Below, in pieces: positions 1-7,383 of a stretch of 64,000 nucleotides of DNA (position 1 is the first letter of the stretch; every line of letters starts with the position of its first letter). The stretch is from Pseudomonadota bacterium (GTDB lineage: Bacteria > Pseudomonadota > Alphaproteobacteria > Reyranellales > Reyranellaceae). The translations under genes were made by a program, and so were the position numbers. The DNA is taken from contig JAFEBU010000083.1 in assembly GCA_018242505.1 (NCBI GenBank), positions 62,001 through 126,000 of the forward strand, in the 5' to 3' direction. The notes under the pieces were generated by a model. The model was not told the origin of the DNA and did not search any database. It saw only the letters and a program-made list of their open reading frames with translations.

Positions 1-98
1 GGCATCTCGCAACCCGCCTGAAACAGCGCCTCGAGCCGGTCGACCAGGGCGATATCGTCGATCGCCGCATCGACCTCGGCGCCAGACAGGATTTTCAC
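1..98 (-). CDS. Ornithine cyclodeaminase/mu-crystallin family protein (N-terminus only)
   Basis: Only the first 32 codons lie in the window. From a GTG start at 98 the protein begins MKILSGAEVDAAIDDIALVD and continues to a GCEM motif. This pattern (ILSxAEV, a helix, then GCEMP) is typical of the start of ornithine cyclodeaminase/mu-crystallin NAD-dependent enzymes. It follows the lapA-like gene by 10 bp on the same strand and is probably cotranscribed with it. The family call rests on a short stretch, and no catalytic residues are inside the window. Confidence 0.45.
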   Translation of the reverse strand, partial: MKILSGAEVDAAIDDIALVDRLEALFQAGCEM

Positions 99-108
99 AG
101 CAGAATTT

Positions 109-504
109 TCACGATAGAGGCCGGCGCGGCGGCGCCACGAGGTCGGGTGCCACCAGCGCCGCCTGGCGATCGATCGCCTTCTGGTCTCGCGGCGGCGCAT
201 CGGCCGACGATGCCGTGCGTTCGGCGAGCATCTCGCGCAGACGCGTCACTTCGCGATCCAGACGGGCCGCTTCCTTGCCCTGCTCGCGGGCGCGACGACG
301 ATGGCGACGTCCGGCCCACCAGCCCAGCACCAGCCCGGCCAGCACTCCCAGCAGCAGCATCGCCACCATCAGGAGATAGAGGGGCGTCTGGAGACTATAC
401 GGGAATGGCCAAAGGGACAGGGGCACGCGCTCGCTGTTGCTGACGGCAATCAGCACGCCCAGCACGACGAACAGCAGGAACAAGGCACGGGACAGGATCT
501 TCAT
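109..504 (-). CDS. LapA-domain (DUF1049) inner-membrane protein
   Basis: A 131-residue protein with two hydrophobic segments, roughly residues 5-24 and 40-62, the second ending in a WWAGRR basic turn. A charged, probably coiled-coil tail (about 70-105, rich in R, E and L) and a disordered end follow. This layout matches LapA/YciS (DUF1049) proteins, which lie next to ihfB in many proteobacteria; E. coli LapA (YciS) is linked to LPS assembly. I chose the ATG at 504 (MKILSRAL) over an upstream in-frame ATG because the extra seven residues are polar and precede the membrane segment. Confidence 0.8.
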   Translation of the reverse strand: MKILSRALFLLFVVLGVLIAVSNSERVPLSLWPFPYSLQTPLYLLMVAMLLLGVLAGLVLGWWAGRRHRRRAREQGKEAARLDREVTRLREMLAERTASSADAPPRDQKAIDRQAALVAPDLVAPPRRPLS

Positions 505-549
505 GCTGCCGCCAGAATGGCACAACGCAGCGTGGCGACGCGAGGGGCG

Positions 550-894
550 CTATTTCTCGTTGTCGGTCGGCGGAGCCGGGTCGGCTGCCACAGCAAAGCC
601 CGCAGCCCGTGCCGCCTCCTTGTTGAGACGGTCGCGCAAGTCCTTCCCGGTCTTGAAATACGGCACCCGCTTGGACGCCACGGCAACCTGCTCGCCGGTG
701 CGCGGATTGCGGCCGGTGCGCGGATCGCGCTTCTTCACGGAGAAGGCGCCAAAGCCCCGCAGTTCAACGCGGTCGCCATGCGCCAGCGCTTTGGAGATTT
801 CATCGAAGACCGTGGCAACGATGCGCTCGACATCCCTTTGATAGAGATGAGGATTTCGCGCCGCCAAGCGAGCGATCAACTCCGACTTCGTCAT
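550..894 (-). CDS. ihfB: Integration host factor subunit beta
   Basis: A 114-residue HU/IHF-fold DNA-bending protein. It starts MTKSELIARLA, has the central GDRVELRGFGAF strand, and carries the family signature GRNPRTGEQV followed by VPYFKTGK. IHF-beta pairs with IHF-alpha to bend DNA sharply at promoters, origins and recombination sites. The start at 894 gives the usual N-terminus; in-frame upstream starts add residues without family precedent. It lies downstream of rpsA, the classical arrangement, but a strong terminator separates them, so it probably also has its own promoter. About 20 extra C-terminal residues (AADPAPPTDNEK) are typical of alphaproteobacterial members. Confidence 0.95.
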   Translation of the reverse strand: MTKSELIARLAARNPHLYQRDVERIVATVFDEISKALAHGDRVELRGFGAFSVKKRDPRTGRNPRTGEQVAVASKRVPYFKTGKDLRDRLNKEAARAAGFAVAADPAPPTDNEK

Positions 895-1004
895 TGGCGT
901 CATAATAGAGCAAAACGCCGCAGGGTCAAGGTAAGCCATTGAAAGCAAAAGGAAACCGCCCGAATAGCTCTCGCGGGGCGCAATCGAAGCGTTCTCGGCC
1001 CAAG

Positions 1005-1035
1005 AAAAAGGCCGGTCCCGAAAGGACCGGCCTTT
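1005..1035 (-). terminator. Rho-independent terminator of rpsA
   Basis: Read on the minus strand, a perfect 9-bp stem GGCCGGTCC/GGACCGGCC (extended by three A-T pairs) encloses a 5-base loop and is followed by a run of T (complement of 1005-1009). It starts about 20 bp after the rpsA stop codon and before ihfB. Confidence 0.85.
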
Positions 1036-1056
1036 GCTTTCGCTCAGCGCGAAAGT

Positions 1057-2793
1057 TCATTTCTCTTCGGCTTCTTCCTTCTTCTGGGCGCGGCTCAGGG
1101 CGGCGCCCAGGATGTCGCCGAGGCTCGCACCCGAGTCGGACGAGCCGAAATCGGCCATCGCCTTCTTCTCTTCGTCGAGCTCGCGCGCCTTGACCGACAG
1201 CACGACGCGACGCGAGGTCTTGTCGATATTGGTGATCTTGGCATCGAGCTTGTCGCCGATCGCATAGCGGTCGGGGCGTTGCTCGGAGCGGTCGCGGGAC
1301 AGCTCCGACTTGCGGATGAAGCCCGGGATGCCGTCCTGCACCGTGACGTCGATGCCATTGTCCTGAATGCCCGCCACAATGACGGTGACCACGTCGCCCT
1401 TCTTCGCGACCGAACCCACCTTCTCGAAGGGGTCATTGGCCAGCTGCTTGATGCCGAGCGAGATGCGTTCCTTGTCGACGTCGACGTCCAGCACCTTGAC
1501 CTTGACGTTGTCGCCTTTCTTGTAGTCGCGGATTGCCTCGTCGCCGGCCTTGTCCCACGACAGGTCGCTGAGATGCACCATGCCGTCGATATCGCCCGGC
1601 AGGCCGACGAACAGGCCGAACTCGGTGATATTGCGGACCTCGCCGTCGATCTCCGTCCCGGCAGGATAGTTCTCGGCGAAGCTCTCCCACGGGTTGGCCA
1701 TGCACTGCTTGAGGCCAAGCGAGATCCGGCGCTTGGACATGTCGACGTCGAGCACCATCACTTCGACCTCCTGCGAGGTCGAGACGATCTTGCCCGGATG
1801 CACGTTCTTCTTGGTCCAGCTCATTTCCGAGACATGGACCAGCCCCTCGACGCCCGGCTCCAGTTCCACGAAGGCGCCGTAGTCGGTGATGTTGGTGACC
1901 CGGCCCTTGAGCTTGAGGCCGACCGGGTACTTGGCGCCAGCGCCATCCCACGGATCGCTCATCAACTGCTTCATGCCGAGCGAGATGCGCTGCGTCTCGG
2001 GATTGAAGCGGATCACCTGCACCTTGACCTGCTGGCCGATGGTGAGGGCTTCCGACGGATGGTTGATGCGCTTCCACGCGATATCGGTGACGTGCAGGAG
2101 GCCGTCGACGCCGCCCAGATCCACGAACGCGCCGTAGTCGGTGATGTTCTTGACCACACCGTCGAGCACCTGGCCTTCCGACAGCGCACCCATCAGGCGG
2201 GTACGGTCTTCGGCGCGGGTCTCCTCCATCACGGCGCGGCGCGACACGACGATGTTACCGCGGCGGCGGTCCATCTTGAGGATGGCAAACTGCTGGGCCT
2301 GGCCCATCAGCGGGCCGACATCACGGACCGGCCGCACATCGACCTGGCTGCCCGGCAGGAAGGCCACGGCGCCGGAGAGGTCGACCGTGAAGCCGCCCTT
2401 CACCCGACCGAAGATCGTGCCCATGACACGCTCCTGGTCGTTGAACGCCTTCTCGAGCAGCGTCCACGCTTCCTCGCGGCGAGCCTTGTCGCGCGACAGG
2501 ACCGCCTCGCCTTCCTTGTTCTCCATGCGGTCGACGAAGATGTCGACGATGTCGCCTTCCTTCACCTCGGCCGAGACGCCACCATTGGCGAACTCGCGCA
2601 AGGGAACGCGGCCTTCCGACTTCAGGCCGACGTCGACGACGACAAAATCATTGGCGATGCGCACGACGATCCCCTTGACCACCGTGCCTTCGAAACTCGA
2701 CGAACCGCCCAGCGATTCATCGAGAAGTGCAGCGAACTCCGCACTAGCGGCGTCGTTCGCGGATTTATTGCGCAGGGCGCTGCCCTTAGCCAT
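1057..2793 (-). CDS. rpsA: 30S ribosomal protein S1
   Basis: A 578-residue protein with six consecutive S1 RNA-binding domains, roughly residues 35-100, 118-185, 205-275, 290-360, 377-447 and 462-533. Repeated NITDYGAFV, GLLHVTD/GLVHVSE and RISLGxKQ motifs are visible. S1 delivers mRNAs to the 30S subunit during initiation. The ATG at 2793 (MAKGSALRN) is preceded by a GGAAGAGG ribosome-binding sequence and removes 41 non-conserved residues present in the longest open frame. Length and domain count are normal for the family. It follows cmk, the conserved proteobacterial order. Confidence 0.97.
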   Translation of the reverse strand: MAKGSALRNKSANDAASAEFAALLDESLGGSSSFEGTVVKGIVVRIANDFVVVDVGLKSEGRVPLREFANGGVSAEVKEGDIVDIFVDRMENKEGEAVLSRDKARREEAWTLLEKAFNDQERVMGTIFGRVKGGFTVDLSGAVAFLPGSQVDVRPVRDVGPLMGQAQQFAILKMDRRRGNIVVSRRAVMEETRAEDRTRLMGALSEGQVLDGVVKNITDYGAFVDLGGVDGLLHVTDIAWKRINHPSEALTIGQQVKVQVIRFNPETQRISLGMKQLMSDPWDGAGAKYPVGLKLKGRVTNITDYGAFVELEPGVEGLVHVSEMSWTKKNVHPGKIVSTSQEVEVMVLDVDMSKRRISLGLKQCMANPWESFAENYPAGTEIDGEVRNITEFGLFVGLPGDIDGMVHLSDLSWDKAGDEAIRDYKKGDNVKVKVLDVDVDKERISLGIKQLANDPFEKVGSVAKKGDVVTVIVAGIQDNGIDVTVQDGIPGFIRKSELSRDRSEQRPDRYAIGDKLDAKITNIDKTSRRVVLSVKARELDEEKKAMADFGSSDSGASLGDILGAALSRAQKKEEAEEK

Positions 2794-2948
2794 CCAATAC
2801 CTCTTCCTTCCTCGATCCCGGGCGAAACGCTGCCGCCCGTCGGCCAACCGGTTGATCCGGCGGATCCAATGCCTTGAAACTCCGACGTCCGGATCCGGGA
2901 TCCGTTCGCCAGTCACCGCTCACTGTCTTCTGATCTGCCGGCGGCGAC

Positions 2949-3581
2949 TTATGGTCCGGAAGATCGAAAGCCCTTGCGCTCGATAAATGCCAAGGCGGCG
3001 GCAAAGGCCGCATCGGCATCCATGTCGCTGGTATCGAGAAGCCAAGCATCGGGCGCGGCTTTAAGGGGGGCAGCCGCCCGTTCGCTGTCGCGACGGTCCC
3101 GCTCTGCCATCTCGGCAAGAACGCGCGGCTTTATAGTGTCCACCCCTCGTCCGTGCAACTCCTGGAACCGCCGCTCGGCGCGAGATTCGATACTTGCGGT
3201 CACGAACAGCTTCACCGGCGCGTCGGGGCAGATCACCGTCCCGATATCACGTCCATCGAGCACCGCACCAATCGCCTGAGATGAGAATTCCCTCTGCAAG
3301 TTCAAGAGGTTGGTGCGGACTTCCGGAATCGCGGCCACTCTGGAGCCGGCTTGTCCCGCCTCGTCGCCGCGCAGCTCGGGATTGCTCAGATCCGACGCCG
3401 TCAGGCATCGCGCGACCTCGACCGGCGACCGGCCGGTCCGGGCCGAGATCCAGCCCACGGCGCGATAAAGAAGGCCGGTGTCGAGATGGGGCAGGCCGAA
3501 ATGCGCGGCCAGGCGCTTGGCCAGGGTTCCCTTGCCGGACGCCGACGGGCCGTCGATCGCGATGACCAATCGCTCGGTCAC
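2949..3581 (-). CDS. cmk: Cytidylate kinase
   Basis: A 210-residue nucleoside monophosphate kinase that phosphorylates CMP and dCMP using ATP. The P-loop GPSASGKGT is at residues 10-18, the nucleotide-binding LDTGLLYRA segment follows, and the CMP-contact motif DGRDIGTVICP lies near the middle, then the R-rich lid (ESRAERRF). The start overlaps the aroA stop by four bases (ATGA), indicating translational coupling. The order aroA-cmk-rpsA is widely conserved. Confidence 0.96.
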   Translation of the reverse strand: MTERLVIAIDGPSASGKGTLAKRLAAHFGLPHLDTGLLYRAVGWISARTGRSPVEVARCLTASDLSNPELRGDEAGQAGSRVAAIPEVRTNLLNLQREFSSQAIGAVLDGRDIGTVICPDAPVKLFVTASIESRAERRFQELHGRGVDTIKPRVLAEMAERDRRDSERAAAPLKAAPDAWLLDTSDMDADAAFAAALAFIERKGFRSSGP

Positions 3582-4972
3582 GCCGCCTCGATCTTCGCGC
3601 CGAGGCCGTTCATCAGTGCGGCGAAACCAGGAAAGGACGTTTCGATCGGCGCGCCGTCGTCGATGGCGACGGGAGCGCCGGTCCCCAGTCCCATCACCAG
3701 AAAGGACATGGCGATGCGGTGATCGAGATGCGTCTTCACCACCCCCCCGCCGGCCGGCGCCCCGCCGGTGCCGTGGATCGTGAGCGACTCCGGACCCATT
3801 TCGTATTTCACGCCATTGGCGTCGAGGCCGGCGGCCACGCTCGCCAACCGATCGCTCTCCTTGGCCCGCAATTCAGCCAGGCCCTGCATATGGGTTGTGC
3901 CTTCGGCATAGGACGCGGCCACGGCAAGGATCGGATATTCGTCGATCATCGAGGGCGCGCGCTTGGCCGGCACTTCGACCCCCTTCAGGCCGCCGCCCCG
4001 CACACGCAGATCGGCCACCGGCTCGCCACCGACCTCGCGCTCGTTCTGGAAGGTGAGGTTGGCACCCATTTCCTTGAGGGTCGTATAGAGGCCGGCCCGC
4101 AATGGGTTGAGACCGACATTCTCGACCACGACGTCGCTGCCTGGCCGAATGCAGGCGGCCACGACGGCGAAGGCGGCTGACGAGGGATCGCCCGGCACGG
4201 CGATATCGCGTGCCTTGAGCTCGGGCCAGCCGACCACGGTGATGCGCTTGCCGGTCGCTCCCTCGACTGGAGCAACGCGGATCTCGGCGCCGAAATGGCG
4301 CAGCATGCGCTCGGTATGGTCGCGCGTGGCCAGGGGCTCAATCACGGTCGTCTCGCCCGCCGTGTTGAGGCCGGCGAGCAGGATGCAGCTCTTCACCTGC
4401 GCCGAGGCGACCGGCAATTCGTATTCGATCGGAACCATCTCGTCGGTGCCGACGATGGCGAGCGGCATCCGCTCGCCCTGGCGCGCCTGGAAACGGGCTC
4501 CCATGCGCGACAGCGGCTCGATCACGCGCTGCATCGGCCGGCGCCGCAGCGAGCCATCGCCGGTCATGAAGCTCGTGAAGGGATGGCTCGCGAGGATGCC
4601 CGAGAGAAGACGTGCCGACGTGCCGGAATTGCCGAGGTCGAGCACATCCTGCGGCTCGCGACCGCCGCCGACGCCGAAGCCACGGACTCGCCAGACATCC
4701 TGCTCGCGGCTGATCTGCGCCCCCAGGGCCCGCAACGCCGCCGCCGTGCACAGGACGTCCTCACCTTGCAGCAGGCCGGTGATCACGGTCTCGCCGAGCG
4801 CCAAGGCGCCGAACATGAGCGCGCGGTGCGATACCGATTTGTCGCCTGGCGCCCGCACGCGGCCTTCAAGGCGCGCAACCGGATGGGCGACCAGTCTGGA
4901 TGGAGCAGCGGGAATGGACAGGACGGGCTCCTGAAAGCGAGGCCGGAATGCGGCGCGGCGCTCTCGTACCAT
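3578..4972 (-). CDS. aroA: 3-phosphoshikimate 1-carboxyvinyltransferase (EPSP synthase, class II-like)
   Basis: EPSP synthase joins shikimate-3-phosphate and PEP in the shikimate pathway. The 464-residue protein shows the conserved GDKSVSHR motif near the N-terminus, LGNSGTSAR in the PEP site, SAQVK and RDHTE. The last two, with GDKS, are hallmarks of class II (CP4-like) enzymes. The residue aligned with the alanine that gives CP4 its glyphosate tolerance appears to be glycine here (N-S-G-T), so sensitivity cannot be assumed either way. The start is uncertain: ATG 4972 is used, a longer in-frame ATG exists at 5095, and conserved sequence begins about 30 residues in. Confidence 0.95.
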   Translation of the reverse strand: MVRERRAAFRPRFQEPVLSIPAAPSRLVAHPVARLEGRVRAPGDKSVSHRALMFGALALGETVITGLLQGEDVLCTAAALRALGAQISREQDVWRVRGFGVGGGREPQDVLDLGNSGTSARLLSGILASHPFTSFMTGDGSLRRRPMQRVIEPLSRMGARFQARQGERMPLAIVGTDEMVPIEYELPVASAQVKSCILLAGLNTAGETTVIEPLATRDHTERMLRHFGAEIRVAPVEGATGKRITVVGWPELKARDIAVPGDPSSAAFAVVAACIRPGSDVVVENVGLNPLRAGLYTTLKEMGANLTFQNEREVGGEPVADLRVRGGGLKGVEVPAKRAPSMIDEYPILAVAASYAEGTTHMQGLAELRAKESDRLASVAAGLDANGVKYEMGPESLTIHGTGGAPAGGGVVKTHLDHRIAMSFLVMGLGTGAPVAIDDGAPIETSFPGFAALMNGLGAKIEAA

Positions 4973-5069
4973 GCCAGAATTTGGTTTTGACAGGGTGAAA
5001 GACGCATGACATACGCCGTCCCTCGCGGGCGAAGGGCCCTGTGCAGCGGAATTTCCGGGAGATTTCAGC

Positions 5070-5432
5070 GTGGTCAAGCCGTCCTGGGGCATCAAGCGAA
5101 CCTGCCAGAACTGTGCAGCGCGCTTCTACGACCTGAACAAGAGCCCGATCAAGTGCCCCAAGTGTGGTCGGGAACATGATCGCGAAGACTTCGTGAAGGT
5201 GCGGCGCGGACGCGCAGCGGCCGCCACGACGGCTGCTGCCGCAGCGGCTGCCGCAGCAGCAGCAGCCAAGGCCGCCGCCGCCAAGAACAAGAAGCTGGAG
5301 GAGGCGGCGATTGATGACGATGCCGCCCTGGACGCGGATGACGAGGCGCTGGAGGATACCGACGATCTTGCCGACGAGGCCGAGGACATCGAGGTCGAGG
5401 TCGAGGACGACAAGGGCGAGGGCGATCGCTGA
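5070..5432 (+). CDS. FYDLN acid-domain protein (TIGR02300 family)
   Basis: A 120-residue protein with an N-terminal zinc-ribbon-like half (C-x2-C at residues 13-16 and C-P-x-C near 29-32) separated by the signature F-Y-D-L-N. A poly-alanine stretch and a long run of D and E make up the C-terminal half. This matches the alphaproteobacterial TIGR02300 (FYDLN acid) family of unknown function. It is divergent from aroA and sits directly upstream of a tRNA-Ala gene. The low-complexity half is probably disordered. Confidence 0.9.
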   Translation: MVKPSWGIKRTCQNCAARFYDLNKSPIKCPKCGREHDREDFVKVRRGRAAAATTAAAAAAAAAAAAKAAAAKNKKLEEAAIDDDAALDADDEALEDTDDLADEAEDIEVEVEDDKGEGDR

Positions 5433-5496
5433 TTGCGACGCGGTTGCCAGTGAAGCAGGCGCGAACTATACCTCGCTGCCGCCAGCATCAGGTTTC

Positions 5497-5572
<76 letters not shown>

Positions 5573-5579
5573 ATCAGAC

Positions 5580-5616
5580 AGGGGCTCGGCGAGCGATCGT
5601 CGGGCCCTTTGTCTTG
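5580..5616 (+). terminator. Probable terminator of tRNA-Ala
   Basis: An imperfect hairpin pairs AGGG(G)CTCGGCGA at 5580-5592 with TCGTCGGGCCCT at 5597-5608, with one bulged G and two G-T pairs. A T-rich tail (TTGTCTTGT) follows. It starts eight bases after the tRNA 3' end. Confidence 0.55.
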
Positions 5617-5625
5617 TCGCGGCCC

Positions 5626-5931
5626 CTACACCAGGTCGTTCGAGGACCAGGCGCTGATGGACCAGAGCGTCACAGCCGCCGCCTCGACCGCGAGCGGCAA
5701 GCCGACGATAATCGTTGTCCACTCCGTGCCGCCATAGGCCTGGTCGAACCAGATCCAATAGAGAGCGAGCCCGCTGAGGAACGCCAGCGTCGGCAAGGCA
5801 AGCCGCAGCGTCCAACGCCACAGACGGTTGTGCGGACGATGTCGCGGCGTCGAGTAGGCGGCCGGAGACTGCGCTTCGGTCGTTACGAGTCGCTTTTCGG
5901 CAAGGTCGAAGTGCAGACCGTCAGGCATCAT
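5626..5931 (-). CDS. Small two-helix membrane protein, function unknown
   Basis: A 101-residue protein with a polar N-terminal third and two hydrophobic segments, near residues 40-60 (LALPTLAFLSGLALYWIWF) and 68-92 (TTIIVGLPLAVEAAAVTLW). I do not recognise a family. Start 5931 (MMPDGLHFDL) is a guess; the open frame extends upstream to 6024. It converges on the tRNA terminator and is divergent from ackA. Confidence 0.5.
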   Translation of the reverse strand: MMPDGLHFDLAEKRLVTTEAQSPAAYSTPRHRPHNRLWRWTLRLALPTLAFLSGLALYWIWFDQAYGGTEWTTIIVGLPLAVEAAAVTLWSISAWSSNDLV

Positions 5932-6193
5932 CGGCTCCAATCGCCCGCTGACCCTAGGAAATTTTCGCCTCTGCGAAAGCAGAAACCACCGCCGTCTCGA
6001 ATCGGTCACAAGGTCGTGGCACACATAGTATCTGCATATTCCTGCCGCCCAATATCTTGAATCTCCTCAGTGCAACCCAAACCAAGCCGGGCCATCATCG
6101 CGACCGTTTGGCTGGAAATGGAACATTGGCCCGTCACCTGAGTTGACGGTCGCCGCCCAAAGCCAGCGACACACCAACGAGAGGCCATGAACC

Positions 6194-7372
6194 GTGCACA
6201 AGGCGATCCTCGTCCTCAATGCCGGATCGTCGAGTGTGAAGTTCTCGGTTTTCGGGGTTGAAGCCGACAGATCGCTGCGCGCCGATACTCACGGCGAGGT
6301 GGAGGATATCGGGACCGCGGCAAAGCTGAAGGCAGTCGACGCGAAAGGGTCAACTCTCGTCGCCCAACCGATCAACGGTCAGGATCACGATCATGCTATT
6401 GCGGCGATCCATGGCTGGCTCAAGACCCATTTCAGGGGCGACAGCGCTTTCGACGGAGTGGGCCATCGCATTGTCCATGGCGGCGCGACGTTCCATCGCC
6501 CGGTGCTGATCGACCAAGTGGTCATCGCCGAGCTCGAGAAGCTGGTGCCGCTGGCACCGCTCCATCAGCCGCACAATCTGGCGGGCATCCGCGCCATGCA
6601 GGCCGCAATGCCGAAGGTGCGCCAGGTCGCCTGCTTCGATACCGCCTTCCACGCGACGCAGCCCGCGGTCGCCGCCCGCTTCGCCCTGCCGCGCGCATTC
6701 ACGGAGAAAGGTCTGCGCCGCTACGGCTTTCACGGTCTTTCCTACGAATACATCGTATCGGCGCTGTCTGCGGTCGCTCCAGATCTTGTGCGGTCAAAGG
6801 TGGTCGTGGCGCATCTCGGCAATGGCGCCTCCATGTGTGCGATAGACAATGGACGCAGCATCGCCACGACCATGGGCCTGACGGCGCTCGACGGCCTGGT
6901 GATGGGCACGCGCTGCGGCACCATCGATCCGGGCGCCCTTCTCTACCTCATGCGGAGCGAGGCGTTGGATGCCGGAGAGATCGAGCATCTCCTTTACGAA
7001 CGTTCCGGATTGCTGGGCGTCTCCGGACTGTCCAGCGACATGCGCACCTTGTTGGCCAGCGATTCGATTGCCGCGCGGGAGGCGGTCGAGCTGTTTGTCT
7101 ATCGCATCGGTCGCGAGTTGGGCTCACTTGCTGCCGCCCTTGGCGGGCTCGATGCACTGGTCTTCACCGGAGGCATCGGCGAAAATTCCGCGACGATCCG
7201 GGCCCGGGTCTGCCACGACGCGCGATGGCTCGGGATTGCCCTCGACGAGGGCGCCAACACCGTCCATGGACCGCGGATCTCGGCTGCCGGCTCACGGACC
7301 TCGGCCTGGGTGATCCCGACCGACGAGAACCTGATGATCGCCCGTCACACTCTTACTGTGCTCGACAGCTGA
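6194..7372 (+). CDS. ackA: Acetate kinase
   Basis: A 392-residue ASKHA-fold kinase that interconverts acetyl phosphate + ADP and acetate + ATP. The N-terminal NAGSSSVKF motif, the GHRIVHGG substrate motif, GLVMGTRCGTIDPG and the C-terminal FTGGIGENS motif are present. GTG is the start, followed immediately by HKAILVLNAGSSS. The phosphoketolase gene begins 11 bp downstream, so acetyl phosphate made by phosphoketolase can be turned into ATP and acetate. No phosphotransacetylase gene is in the window. The upstream intergenic region (5932-6193) shows no convincing operator. Confidence 0.96.
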   Translation: MHKAILVLNAGSSSVKFSVFGVEADRSLRADTHGEVEDIGTAAKLKAVDAKGSTLVAQPINGQDHDHAIAAIHGWLKTHFRGDSAFDGVGHRIVHGGATFHRPVLIDQVVIAELEKLVPLAPLHQPHNLAGIRAMQAAMPKVRQVACFDTAFHATQPAVAARFALPRAFTEKGLRRYGFHGLSYEYIVSALSAVAPDLVRSKVVVAHLGNGASMCAIDNGRSIATTMGLTALDGLVMGTRCGTIDPGALLYLMRSEALDAGEIEHLLYERSGLLGVSGLSSDMRTLLASDSIAAREAVELFVYRIGRELGSLAAALGGLDALVFTGGIGENSATIRARVCHDARWLGIALDEGANTVHGPRISAAGSRTSAWVIPTDENLMIARHTLTVLDS

Positions 7373-7383
7373 AGGAGACCGCC

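Noticed and set aside
1279..2877. Long plus-strand frame antisense to rpsA
   Set aside because: It overlaps the S1 coding sequence fully and shows no protein-family features. It arises from high GC content.
6006..6188. Small minus-strand ORF upstream of ackA
   Set aside because: 60 residues, no ribosome-binding site, no family features, and it lies in the probable promoter region of ackA.
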